From Gnetum montanum (taxonomy: Eukaryota; Streptophyta; Gnetopsida; Gnetales; Gnetaceae): a stretch of 64,000 nt of DNA. The position numbers and the translations under genes are program-made. The notes below the pieces were generated by a model. That model saw nothing but the letters and a program-made list of their open reading frames with translations. It did no database searches and was not told the origin of the DNA. Location: contig MNCI01030156.1 in NCBI GenBank assembly GCA_015680685.1, forward strand, positions 130,353 to 194,352, given 5' to 3'. Each line of letters begins with the position of its first letter. Position 1 is the first letter of the stretch. This document shows, piece after piece, positions 1 through 10,642 of this stretch.

Positions 1-352
1 AATTTTATTTATTACAAGTAATGTACCATAAGGACTCTCTAGACTAAGTGATTGGAAAAAATAGGAATATCTAACAACTCACAATATTTGACAAAGATAG
101 CTAAATTTTTTTATGATAGACAATTATAGTTTCATACATAACCCAACCATTTCAACATTTACAATAGCAAACACATACACATGATTAGTTCATTTCATAG
201 CTATTGAGTCTATTTGAAGGTATACAGGCCTTGGTGTTGCTAGAGATTAGCAAGCACCTAAACCTTATTTGAAGAAAACCTTTGATCTTGTAGCTTTCCA
301 AAGTCATGAGACCTGGAGGCCACCCAACATTAGCAGTCCCAAATAGTCACCA
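1..352 (+). repeat. F-family LTR, 3' part (LTR-a), cut by window start
   Basis: This segment matches 11380-11726 and 25100-25455 closely in order and wording, from the run around 'aattttattt' to 'tcacca'. In all three places the similarity to the LTR stops near 'gtcacca'. In copies a and b the downstream internal sequence (gag-like fragment) follows. I read it as the 3' end of the left-most LTR of the tandem F array. Its start is outside the window, so its full length cannot be seen. Confidence 0.7.
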
Positions 353-573
353 AAAATTATTTTGGTGCTACAAGGAGGGTATGAACATTTATTCCAAAGT
401 TCATGAGTTAATAACTTATCATAATTAAAAAGATCGATAGGCCTAGCACACCAATAGTTCTTTTTGGTACTAAGAGGGATTGAAAGAAAAGGGTTTTTGA
501 GTTTGAAACAAGTAGTAGAGCTTGTTGATTCGAAAAGTAGCACAATTTGCATGGAACCAATTGAGAGCTTGAC

Positions 574-1038
574 ATGTGTGTATGTCATAGGCATGGTAGA
601 AGAATAAGAAGTTCATCTCTTCTATTTGGTTTATTAGTAGCCTTAACTCACACAAATATTCAATACCAAGATCAAGCTTGTGGATTGCTTGTAGCAAATT
701 TAAACAATATGCCTCAAATTTGGTATTCAAACTTGCTAAGAAAAAGTATTTCAAGTTGGGATGATATGAAAAGCCTTTTCTTGGCCCAACTTAGTAATTT
801 ATTGGATCAACAACAATTGTACTATGGGCTAGTACAAGCTAAGCAAGGAGTGAAAGAGACAAATTTGGATAATAATGCTATAAAGAAAAATGTGGTGGCT
901 AAAGAAGTGGGAACATTAATAAAACAAGACAAAGAGAAGAAATCTTGGGATGCATCAAGAATTAAGTATGAAAGAACCCAAGACAAGAATATTTCTAAGA
1001 GGATCATTTTGACTACTCTCTTCTACTCTATTGAGTAG
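574..1038 (+). pseudogene. gag-like fragment of F element, copy 1
   Basis: An open stretch of 154 codons just inside LTR-a. Residues about 47-75 contain WY-x2-L followed by SISSWDDM and F-x-AQL, the arrangement seen in the core of plant Ty3/gypsy gag (Retrotrans_gag). The C-terminal half is Lys/Glu-rich and unrecognised. It is far shorter than a normal gag and no zinc knuckle is visible. The homologous stretch 11890-12341 has several stops, so this is best read as a decayed gag remnant. Element E is inserted about 45 bp after its stop. The match rests on motif reading only. Confidence 0.5.
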
Positions 1039-1079
1039 CTTATGCTATGGTGTCACTTGTATAGTTTTTGTTTTTGTTT

Positions 1080-1084
1080 CTTAG
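1080..1084. repeat. target-site duplication of element E (left)
   Basis: CTTAG lies directly outside the left LTR, and TGTAG lies outside the right LTR at 7874-7878. They match at 3 of 5 bases. The uninterrupted second copy of F reads TTTAG at the equivalent place (about 12386-12390), between the same flanking sequences. This supports a single insertion here followed by decay of the duplication. Confidence 0.6.
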
Positions 1085-1951
1085 TGATGAGTAGTGAGGT
1101 ACCCCTACTCCTAACTATACAAATCACAAACATTCATGCATGATCTGGTCAAATTCAATAGACCTAAAGTTCCTAAGTACACTAGTTCCAAGACATAAAA
1201 TCTAATCGTAACAATTGTTGTCTTCTCAACTATGCTTGTGGAGCTTAATTGTATGGTTAAGTGTAATTAAGGCACATGATTTTTATTATTTTGTATTTTA
1301 TTTGTCTACAATTAATACCAGGTTGAAGCTCAATTCATAAATCAATTTAACTAATCTAATTGCTAATCAATAACTAACTATCCTAACATAAGTATCCAAT
1401 CCCACTTTCCGTACACATCCTAAACATGTATAACGTTGTTGGGTTACCAAATAGTAAGCATTGCTAAGATTACCAAGAGTCATACTTATGTGCTTACTTA
1501 ATTATATTTAATCAAACTAGCTTACTTTAGCTTAATTACTTGGAAATATTAAATAAAATTGCATAAACCATTAATTGCATGAATAAAATATTTAGGCTAG
1601 CCAGGGTGCTACAAGGTTTGATCAAAAAGCTTGTCTTTATTGCCACACATACTACCATGCTTAGGTATAGTAATGCCCAAATAAATATTTATATACTCAA
1701 TGGCTCTTGCTAGAGGTGCCTTGGAAAATATTCTAACTCTAAAGAAAAGAAACTACAATAGCTTTGCTATGGTCTGACAAAAAACTATATGAAAATCGTG
1801 TGCCCAAGCACTATATTTATAGGCTAGCACATACCCTACAATATCGGATATTTGACATTGCATCTTGGAATTCAATATCGTGTACTCGATATCAGGGCTT
1901 TAATATCAAATATATCCTATATCAAAGCTATGCAAAAAATGTGATTCATCA
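1085..1951 (-). repeat. LTR of element E (3' LTR)
   Basis: It starts TGATGAG and ends TCATCA. It shares with 7023-7873 the order of motifs 'gaggtacccctac', 'catgtataa-gttgttg', 'gctagcca' and 'tatttatagg' (TATA box on minus strand near 1812-1821). The inner boundary at 1952 is followed by TACCTTCATGA, the decayed equivalent of the polypurine tract in A, B and C. Confidence 0.88.
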
Positions 1952-3960
1952 TACCTTCATGACTAAATGAAAACTCATCCTCGAGTGAACAAGAGGAAGA
2001 ACAACTTCTTTACAAAATATTGGGAAGGTATGGGATTATTAACTAACATGCATAAACTCAGATGGAACAAACAAACTCTAAGTGCCTAATTGTATGGATT
2101 TATAACCTTTTACAGAATAGGATGTTCATAACAAGAGAATTGAACAACCTGGACAAAATTGACATTCAACTTCTATGGTAGCTGAAGAGTGAGGAAGAAG
2201 ATCCAACGATCATAAATGGTCATTGTCACATGGTGCTGCTACATCTTCCTTGGTGAAGATAGTCCCACTCGCAATCCATACTTTCCACTACAACCACAAC
2301 AAAATCATGGATTAGTGTGAAATGTGTAACATATAAATTTTAAGTAGGATATCTCATTAGTGGTTACACTTGGCTAGGTTGTGATTATGATGGATTGATA
2401 TCATTAATAGTGTTAGCGAGAAGACTAAAAAATAGGATGGAATGGATAAGCAATCTATTAAATTCTAAAAACTTCAAACACGATCAAATGCTTGAAGAGG
2501 GGTTAAGAATTCATAATAATAAAAAGAGGATTTCATTAAAAAATGTTATGAAGATGCACACAATTGGATGTCCTTGATAGAACACGCAAAAGGATTTGAT
2601 TGTGAGGATGTCTAAGGATAAAGAACTTAACTAATCCAACCAAAAGGTATGCAAGTGGATCCTCCCCAAAGCAAGCATAGTCCCTTTACTACCTTTGCAT
2701 AACTTCAAACCAAGGAGTTTTTGGACCCCATGTATGATTAATGGTTGCAAAAAGTTAAGTACAAAAACCTGAAAGAAACTATCCAAGAATTTCAACACAT
2801 CGAACCAAAATATCAAACAAGAACATGAAACAGGCAGTGAGGTGAGAGATGGAAAGCATAGATGGATGAGAGAGAGTGTGGAATGAGGTTCTTGATTAAG
2901 GTCACATGAAGTCCCTTATGAGCTTTTATGGTTAAATGACCTGATAAAATCCATCCTTAGTCCAAACCAAAACCAACCACATTTAGTGACTTCGCATCAT
3001 CACTCTAAGACCAGTCAACCCCCTTGAGACACAAAAGTGCTCACATAGAACAACCATCATCCCTTATTGAAGAAGAAAAGAGAAGTAGGAATTGAAAAAG
3101 GGCCTTATTTAGTGGGGACCTTAAAGCATGGATAACATGTCTTTCTAGTCCCATAACTAGTGCTTGTAGCCCATTTATTTTATCTAAGGAATGTGCTTTG
3201 AATTCCAATCATTTTCATTCTTTTTTTTTCTAAATGGGAACCACACCATGAAAAGACTTATTCAACTTCTTATTATTGGTCAACATGGAATGGTAAGAAA
3301 TCCATGAAAACACACAGGCATCCAAGTAAGTAGAAAATCACAAAGAGTACTGAGTCCCCTTGAAGTCACACAATATTCAAACCTTTGAATCCTTTCCAAA
3401 TCCAAAAACTACCAAGCTCAAAAATTTATTAGAGTTTTATTAATGAAAAAGGGATCTCATATTTCCAAAATAAGGAAACCCATAGAGTTTGTGATGGGTG
3501 GATGTTAAGGGCTTATTGCTTGTATCATGAAAAGGAAACCATGTCCTAGTTATCAATAACAAAATTCAAAGCTAGAATTTAGAGACCAACAATCAAATGA
3601 TTGGATAGCACATGCCCACATCAAACAAATCACAATATACCCAATTGGCAATAAAACATGTTATTATTAAAACACAATAAGAAAATCACATTCAAATAAA
3701 GGAAAATATACAAGAAATTATAAAATATATAAGAAAATAAAACATATTTACGATGTTGTAAAACAAATTTTTTAAAAAAATTAATAATGTAAAAACAAAA
3801 AGGTGTAACATAAAGACTATGTAAAACAAAAATTTGTAAAAATAACAAGGTGTAAAACAAAAATGTGTAAAAAAAAATAAGAAAAACTTAGGAGCTACTT
3901 ATATGAGTAGCATGGATGGCCATCCCCCATGGCTAAGTTGAAATGAGGAGATCTGAAGCA
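1952..3960 (-). other. 3' untranslated internal region of element E
   Basis: About 2 kb between the polypurine-tract position and the end of gag-protease. It is collinear with 27420-29330 (A), 44400-46329 (B, reversed) and 48344-50260 (C). No sense-strand coding frame is seen. An antisense frame remnant lies near 2615-2915. The rest is AT-rich and unrecognised. The stretch 3640-3890 is a run of short 'aaaacaaaaa-tgtaaaa' words. Confidence 0.6.
2615..2915 (+). pseudogene. conserved antisense frame, remnant in E
   Basis: Read on the plus strand (antisense to E), the segment gives K-R-x-A-S-G-S-S-P-K-Q-A near the start. It matches the same motif in A (28127-28425), B (45308-45598, minus) and C (49054-49350). 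Here it has several in-frame stops and the downstream half is poorly conserved. Function unknown. Antisense extra ORFs between pol and the 3' LTR are known in some plant Tat-lineage Ty3/gypsy elements; whether this is the same kind of gene is inference. Confidence 0.5.
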
Positions 3961-3961
3961 T

Positions 3962-6868
3962 CAACAGTGCTTAGCTATGTCCTTTCCATGATTATTGGGA
4001 AATCCCCTTTATAGTTCTCAACCTTGATTACTAGGAAATCAGCAAGATAAGGCCACACACAAACAGTCATCACAATGTCTTCCACTAGTCCCAATGGAAT
4101 AGTAATGGACTGGTCTGCCAATTCTAATCAGATATTACTCTTATTAAGGGGTGGTAGGTTCCAAGTAGTATACATCTCATGAGAAATCAAATTCACACTA
4201 GAACCTAAATCAAGAAGAGCTTTACATGATTCATTCCCAGAAATCTACAAATAAATAAAAGGACTCCTAGGATCAACTAATTTCCTAGAAAGGTTCCCAA
4301 CATGGATCCATTCAGATATGGCATGAGTAAGAATAATAGTTTGGATCCTAGGTGGTATTTGGTTTGAAGGGGACTCAAAGGAATTAGATACAGAGAAAGA
4401 TGGAGAATCATGGTTGCTAATCACATATGTATGTGAGGGCTTAGGTGGACTATTGGATCAGAAAAAAGGTCTTTTTTGTGTTCTATTGTCCAAACCATTC
4501 AGTTGATGAACTAGTTGTAGATTAATGGCTCTAGTACCATTGTGTTACTATAGTTGGGCTGGAAGTTCAAACTGCATAGATGGAGCAAGAAATAGCTGTG
4601 TTGAGGATGGAAGAGTAGATGCAAGAATAGAAGGAGGATAAGGATAAAAAGTGGTATCCCTTCTTCAATATGGAGAATGAGTTTGATAATATTCGATAGG
4701 GTAGTAGTGATGTTGGAAATTAGAAATGTGACTGGAAGAGTCACATGGAGATAGAGGTTGTTGAATGTAATACTCACATGAATCAGGTTTTCTGTAAGGG
4801 TATTGTTACCTTGGTGGTGGTAGCATTCATGACTGTGGTTGTTGCCACTATTAATACTGCTTGTATGGTTGTGGTGGAGTTCCACTTGGATAATACTATT
4901 ATTACTAATGGAACTACCTAGGATTTCCTTTAGGATAAGGTAATCTTTAGGGTGTTTTCCTTCTTGCTAGTCATGGACTTAGAGCATACATCCTAGACTC
5001 TTGTAAGTATGAAATGATGGGGCAACATCCTTTAGGATGTTCATACTAGCAAATGTCACACCCACCATCATCATCTAATTCATTTTTTACAAATTCTTCT
5101 ATTGTAGCAATCTTCTCATTACCCCTTTGATTAGCACGTTTAACTTGAGTCTCCTGTGATCATGATCACTACCTTGTTCTTTGGACTCTTTAGCAATTTT
5201 GAAGATAACTTGAAATTGGCTATCCATAGAGTCCCATAATTGATTTACCTTAGCCAAAATTTTAGAGGTGCATTTTTTAATCAACAACTTCTTCCAATTC
5301 ACCACCTCATCAAGTGATGATTCCTCCTCACTGTCACAAAATCAAACCTCCATGTTGTGAATAGAAGAATCGTGATTGTATTCTTCTACACTTTCACATT
5401 TTCTTAACTCTCCTTCTTCTTTTGCTACTTGCTCAATCAACCATTGAAGTTGATGGGCTCTTAATTCTAACAATTTCCCTTTGGCATAGATGCCAAGACT
5501 TTTCCTTGTTTCTAATCGGAACCCATCTATGATGTAGCGAAGTTGTTCTAGTTGAGAATAACCATGGCTAGGAAATCTATGCAATAAGGAATAGTATCGG
5601 CCCATGGAAGTATCCAAGGGTTCATATGTCCCTTATTTTCATCCTTGGATCCACCTCCTTAAATTGGATGCTTGAGACTATGTATAATATTTGTCATTGA
5701 ATAGTTCAAGCATTGTACTTTGCCATCTAATGGATTCCAATTCTAAGGATTGATACCAACTTTCTACTTCTTTAATGAGTGTCCTAAGGAATAACTTAAT
5801 ATTTTGCCAATTGTTTTCTATATTTTGCAAGGCACATGCAACATGGAAATCTTAAATATGGTTTTGTAGATCTGAGTTATATCCCCCTTCAAACCTAAGG
5901 ATATTGTTCATGTCTAGCCTCTTGATCAAACTATCCTTAATGTGCCTTGTAGGAATTCTCATTACCTCTACAATGTCTAGCATGCTTTGAGTAGCAAGTA
6001 AAGGCTCATTGAGGCCATGATTCTAGTGCCTTCAATGCCCTCTACTACCCCTTTGTTCATGATGACAAGTCTCTCTTAAATGTTTGCACCCTTGGTCTTG
6101 ACTTGCTTGATGGTCCCTATGATCATCTTGGTTCTGCCAGTCACCTCCATCATGATCGTGCCCTAGTGGTTACATTCAGAGCTAGAATAGGAAGAAGATG
6201 ATGACAAAGGTGAAGAGGATGAAGGACTAGCATCATCATAGTGCCCACCGCCCCCTCTTTGGTGATCATGACCATAATCATGATCATGTTTTTTGTCTAC
6301 ATCCTAACCATGACTCTCCTGCTCGGATCCCCCTTTGTTATTAAATTTTTTCTTGCTAAAACTCAGATTATGGATCATGGACTATAAGTTTTGATTTTGG
6401 CCTTCTTCACTAAAGTCAAAAAGAGGAGTTTTGCTAAATGAAAAAACCCCAGAGAAGGGTTCCCCATCATCTTTTTGGTATGGTAGGTATGGAGAATTAT
6501 TAAACCACTTCCCCTTCACAAATTCATAATGTTGCTCTAGCTGTCGATCCCTTAGATGTTGTGCCTTAGTGGGATGATCATCCTTGGTGTTACTATCCTA
6601 TACAACATACTCACCATGAAGTCCCTAGAGGCCCAATCGCATAAGAGTTTGTTGAGGCATCGCAAAAATGAATCGATCAAGTGGAAACACAATGTTGCCC
6701 TCCATGTTGCACCACCATAGTAGTTCATCCTGGTGTAGGATGAAGGTGAAACTAGGTGCATACTCATTAGGATGAGCATATACCACTCTATATTTTTTGG
6801 ACACCTACTGATTTACTTCATAAAACTTGGATGGAGAATCACTCCTATGAGAAGATGAAATCTTGTGT
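3962..6868 (-). pseudogene. gag-protease pseudogene of element E
   Basis: Decayed gag and the start of protease. Recognisable blocks are: gag N-terminus near 6700-6860 (equivalent of the HPDEYIPNF motif in D), gag core around 5850-6000 ('FEGGYN' equivalent), the C-terminal gag helix 5342-5617 (MGRYYSLLH, QVAKEEGELRK) and 5099-5305 (acidic spacer). Protease-region sequence resumes at 3962-4330. The start codon position equivalent to D's ATG is mutated. Many stops and frameshifts. Protease is cut by the pol deletion. Confidence 0.7.
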
Positions 6869-7003
6869 TAGAAAATAAAAATGTAGTGTGCTTCTTAAAA
6901 TTGTTATAGTTATTTTAATGTATGATATGACTTTAGGGTTCATTCCAATGATCTTTAATAATTTTTCACTAAGTCCTAGGTAGAATACATAATAAAAAAA
7001 AGT

Positions 7004-7022
7004 TCCCTGGCAATGGCACCAA
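7004..7022 (-). promoter_or_regulatory. primer binding site, tRNA-Asp type (E)
   Basis: Immediately inside the 5' LTR. The plus strand reads TCCCTGGCAATGGCACCAA, matching the 3' end of plant tRNA-Asp(GUC), TCCCCGGCAACGGCGCCA, at 15 of 18 bases. All three differences are transitions. tRNA-Asp priming is characteristic of Athila-lineage elements. Confidence 0.8.
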
Positions 7023-7873
7023 TGATCAATGATGAGGTACCCCTATGCCCAACCATACGAATCACAAGCATTCACAGACAATCCAATTGAATTCTGCAAA
7101 CCTTAAGTTACATGAAATCTAATTGTGATAATCGTTGTCTTCTCAACTACACTTGTGGAGCTTAATTGTATGGTTAAGTGTACTTGAGGCACATAATTTT
7201 TATTATTTTGTATTCTATTTGTCTACAAGTAACAATAGGTTGAAGCTCAATTCATCAATTAATTTAACTAATCTAATTGCTAATCAATAATTAACTATCC
7301 TAACATAAGTATCCAATCCCAATTTTTGTGCACATCCTAAACATGTATAATGTTGTTGGATTACCAAATGTTAAGCACTACTGGGATTACCAAGAGTCAT
7401 AAGCATGCTCGAAGTAGTCTTACTTATGTGCTTAATTAATTCTATTTACTCGAATTAGCTTATTTTAGCTTAATTACTTGGAAATATTAAATTAAATTAC
7501 ATAAAACATTAATTACATGAATAAAATATTAAGGCTAGCCAAGGTATTGCAAGGTTTGATCAGAAAGCTCATCTTTATTACTACACACACTGTTGTGCTC
7601 AAGTACAATCATGCTCAAATAAAGATTTGTACACTTAATGACTCCTACTGTAGGCACTTTGGAAAATATTCAAACTCTAGAGAAAAAAAATTCCAAGAGC
7701 TCTACTATGCTATGAAAAAAAAACTATATGGAAATTGTGTGTCTAAGAAATATATTTATAGGCCAACACATACCCCACAATATTGAATATCCAACATCAC
7801 ATCTTTGGACCCGATATTAGGGCTCTAATATTGGATATCTGATATTGGAGCTAGGAAAAATTGTGATTCATCA
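7023..7873 (-). repeat. LTR of element E (5' LTR)
   Basis: Right-hand copy, 851 bp, pairing with 1085-1951. The tip is diverged: TGATCAATGATGAGG against TGATGAGTAGTGAGG. TATA-like 'tatatttatagg' lies at 7750-7761 (minus-strand promoter). It ends TTCATCA before the TSD TGTAG. Confidence 0.87.
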
Positions 7874-7878
7874 TGTAG

Positions 7879-8367
7879 GAACAAGGTTTTAATACCATCA
7901 AACCTTAAGTTTGATGGGAATTTTTCTCAAAAAATATTTACTTCTTTCCATTATAAAAATTTCAATAAAAACCTTCAATTACAATTTAGTTTAAAATGGA
8001 GCTTGCATAAATTTCTTTAAGCATTTAAAGTGGGACAAAAATGTTGTTACATTTTGGCCATTTTATGAAGCAGACTTTATTAAATATAGTTGAGACCTTG
8101 TTAAGATGAAAATTAAATTGCCAAATTATTTTCTTATTGGAAATTGGAAGATAGTACAATGGCAGATAAGAAATTAGATTATTTACCTAAAAAGTTAATT
8201 GTACAAAATGATAAATGGGCATTGGCTTACAATGGTTATCATAAGATTGTTATGCATGATCCTAAAGGTCCCATCTCTATACATAGAAATGCCAAAGGTG
8301 GAAAATAAGAGACTGATTAGTGGATAGTTTGGTAAGGAAAACCAATTTTTGCCCACGTATGATCATT
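7879..8367 (+). other. F internal sequence, unrecognised, copy 1
   Basis: Collinear with 12391-12879 of copy 2. Short open pieces exist, for example the frame from 8160 to 8308, but stops fall between them in both copies and no family is recognised. Because two gene fragments lie downstream in the same element, this may also be captured host sequence; that is inference. Confidence 0.45.
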
Positions 8368-8922
8368 ATGGAATTCTACAACTTGGATACCTTGGAGTTA
8401 GAAAACATTGGTTTCATCCACCTACCAAAATTCATGGAAAGTTTGATAGTTTTAACTGAATTACATCTCACGTAATGCTTAAATTTGTAAAAGCTACTAG
8501 AGTCTATAGGCAGATTATCAACTCTTAAATATTTGTTCTTAAATAATTGCTAGACTTTGCAATGACTTCCTGCATCCATAGGAAACATTTCAAAGCTAGT
8601 AAGACTCTATGTCTATGGTTGTTTAAAGCTACAAGTGCTACCTCCCTCACTAGAAATGCTTCAAGGTAGTTGCAAAAATTTCCAAGACCTAGCTTATACA
8701 ATTAGCAACTCACAAGAGTTGATAGTATTGGTGATCCTTGATTACCATGTTTCCACTAAAAAATTACCATCTTCCAAGGAAAATTTTATCACATTAATAG
8801 CATCCAAGGAACACCCTAGCCTTGAATTCATCTATTTATCAAGTTGTAGGAAGAACCGCAACCACATTATGCAAAACAATTATAGCTCAAAATTTGTAAC
8901 AAAAATTATTTCTAATGTGTAA
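8368..8922 (+). pseudogene. NLR leucine-rich-repeat fragment, captured, copy 1
   Basis: One frame of about 185 codons with four internal stops encodes successive plant LRRs. Visible repeats include LDTLELENIGFIHLPKF, ESIGRLSTLKYLFLNNC and SKLVRLYVYGCLKLQVLPPS. The pattern L-x2-L-x-L-x2-C-x2-L-x2-LP-x-SIG is that of TIR-NLR resistance proteins (cytoplasmic immune receptors), where the LRR senses effectors and regulates activation. No TIR, NB-ARC or start is present, so it is only an LRR piece. It lies between F LTRs, and 12880-13330 holds the same piece. Confidence 0.75.
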
Positions 8923-8939
8923 ATGTGTTGTTATGAGTC

Positions 8940-9765
8940 ATGCATGCTGGATGATATTATGTGTTAGATACAGAATTTAAATCATCTATCATAGTCATCT
9001 AGTTATGAAATTGATTATAATTTTTGGAACTTAAAACCTTTGGACTCAAAGGAAGGAAAGTGCATGGTTTGTTTCATGGGAAAAACTTACAGCATTAATG
9101 TCTCTTCTTCCGATACTGCTATGCATACTAAACTTCTCCAATTTTATTGTCAAGAAAAAATATGGATCACTATCAACACTAAGCACATGAATGTCTTTGT
9201 GATGGATTTGTGTCATCCACAGCAACCCAGCACCAAGATGAAGGTTCTCGTGTCAAAGTTCTCCTTGCATAGGTGCCATGGCCACATGCAGAATCATCAA
9301 CAGTAGCTAGTGAAGCTTGTCATCATGGAACAATAGAAAAATACGGTTATGGTTATGGTAGTTACGATCACAGTGATGACAAAAGACTCCATAGCATCTG
9401 GTAGTAGCAACAATAAGCCAAAATCATAGGCATAAGAGGTGAGTGACATTGACCAAAGGATAGCATGGACGTAGATGACACAACATAGATAGCACAAGGA
9501 TTTTAGAAAAGGTAATTAAAGAGGATTTTGAGTGTGAATATGATGGTTGTTGGCATTGCTTTGTGAGCACAAGCTTCATAATTGTAGTTTGCACACACAT
9601 CACAGTAATGGAGAACACCCAAGTAGCAAACACCACAAATGAAGTAGCCTTGGCAATGTGGTGGTATGGAAGCTCCACATTGTGCGTGTACTACGCATCA
9701 TCATGGTGTTTGCTCTACAAAAGATTAGCAGTTATGTCATCACCTACTTCACCCACATGGTAATC
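8940..9765 (+). other. F internal sequence after the LRR fragment, unrecognised, copy 1
   Basis: It contains an open stretch at 9040-9306 (88 codons) that is collinear with 13556-13805 of copy 2, sharing EGKC-x-x-CFMGK-x-Y. In both copies the stretch follows the LRR fragment, so it could be the C-terminal part of the same NLR gene, but I do not recognise it. The 9307-9530 part is matched by 13812-13998 up to the G insertion point. 9490-9765 is matched by 23214-23480. Confidence 0.45.
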
Positions 9766-9769
9766 ATAG

Positions 9770-9955
9770 GGGACAAATTTGATAAATCAAGAATATCAAC
9801 ATGTCCAAAAATAAAGTTTACTACAGAAATGCTGGGCATACACCACTTGTAGTATTTTTTCCCAAAGTTAAAGATGGCATATATGACTACTATAATAGGA
9901 GTGATGAGTATGGTGGAAAAATAAAATTCAAAAAAAAAAAACTTATTAGGAGTTA
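9770..9955 (+). pseudogene. glucosidase II beta-subunit fragment, captured, copy 1
   Basis: This is the same segment as 23484-23690, in worse condition. Frames must be changed to follow the conserved words: the FYC-x-NAGH equivalent falls around 9815-9845, and D-E-Y-G-G-K around 9903-9925. It then runs into a poly-A tract at 9930-9940. The family is the N-terminal LDL-receptor-A-like domain of the ER glucosidase II beta subunit (PRKCSH). Pairing with the better copy is what makes the call. Confidence 0.55.
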
Positions 9956-10324
9956 GTTTATGTAGTTATGAAAATGACAAAGAAGGATACCAATTTTGTA
10001 TTTTGAAACTACAAAGGTTGATGAAGTAATACATGGAAGTAAAAATCCAACTATATTTTTGCCCCACAATGACCTTTATTTGGTCAATGATTTTATGTTG
10101 AAGTACCTGCCATGGATTAGGTGGCTGAAGTACCTAAGGATACATTATATATTGGAGAAATTGAAATAGAGCACAGTGTGAGAAATCCATATCACCTTTG
10201 AAAAAATGTAAAAGCTTTTATTCAATACTATGTCATGCCACATGATCATCTAAATTATGCATTGACTTGGTATGCTTTTTTTTAGTTAAAAAATGTATAC
10301 TTTTTCAAAAAGGAAAGGAATTTA
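9956..10324 (+). other. F internal 3' end and polypurine-like tract, copy 1
   Basis: Collinear with 23691-24044. No gene is recognised. Just before the LTR both copies have an A/G-rich run, 'aaaaaggaaaggaattta' (10304-10324), which is a plausible polypurine tract priming plus-strand synthesis. Confidence 0.45.
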
Positions 10325-10487
10325 TGAGACACTTTTTCAAAGTCCCATATGGATTGAACACTTGTCAATTATGGTAGTTATTAACTACCATGGTGATAAC
10401 CATCAAATAGGCCACTTGACAACCAAATGGGACACTTGTTAACTATAGCTTATTTATCTCTATGGTGGTTGTAACTACCACACATTT

Positions 10488-10576
10488 CTCAATCATAGCA
10501 CCTAAATCTATAATGGTTACAACCAACCTCTNCTCAATCATAGCACCTAAATCTATAATGGTTACAACCAACCTCT
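10488..10576 (+). repeat. 44 bp direct duplication around a single N
   Basis: 10488-10531 and 10533-10576 are identical (both begin CTCAATCATAGCACCTAAAT) and are separated by one undetermined base at 10532. LTR-c has only one copy. The perfect identity next to an N suggests an assembly join rather than biology. Confidence 0.9.
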
Positions 10577-10633
10577 ATAATGTTTGTAACTTACCTCACC
10601 TTCTCATGATGATTGTAACTACCCTAAAGTCAC

Positions 10634-10642
10634 TATAAAAGG
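10634..10642 (+). promoter_or_regulatory. TATA box of F LTR-b
   Basis: TATAAAAGG, preceded by 'actaccctaaagtcac' and followed by the conserved GGGATTCAAGG. The same context occurs at 24312 in LTR-c. Position within the LTR (about 310 bases from its start) suits a U3 core promoter. Confidence 0.6.

Larger units (their letters stand above)
1085..7873 (-). mobile_element. LTR retrotransposon E (Athila/Tat-like Ty3/gypsy), pol-deleted
   Basis: Two LTRs (1085-1951 and 7023-7873) in the same orientation bound a 5.1 kb internal region read on the minus strand: tRNA-Asp primer site, decayed gag-protease, then a 2 kb region with an antisense frame remnant, then the 3' LTR. RT, RNase H and integrase are absent. 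The sequence passes from the end-of-pol motif (around 3910-3955) straight into protease-region sequence. It is inserted in F copy 1, and the empty site survives in F copy 2. LTRs differ in length (867 and 851) and the TSD is imperfect, so it is an older insertion than A. Confidence 0.88.

Noticed and set aside
304-754. Overlapping minus-strand frames of 96 and 94 codons
   Set aside because: Span the F LTR/internal boundary antisense to the gag-like fragment; copy 2 has them broken and no motif is present.
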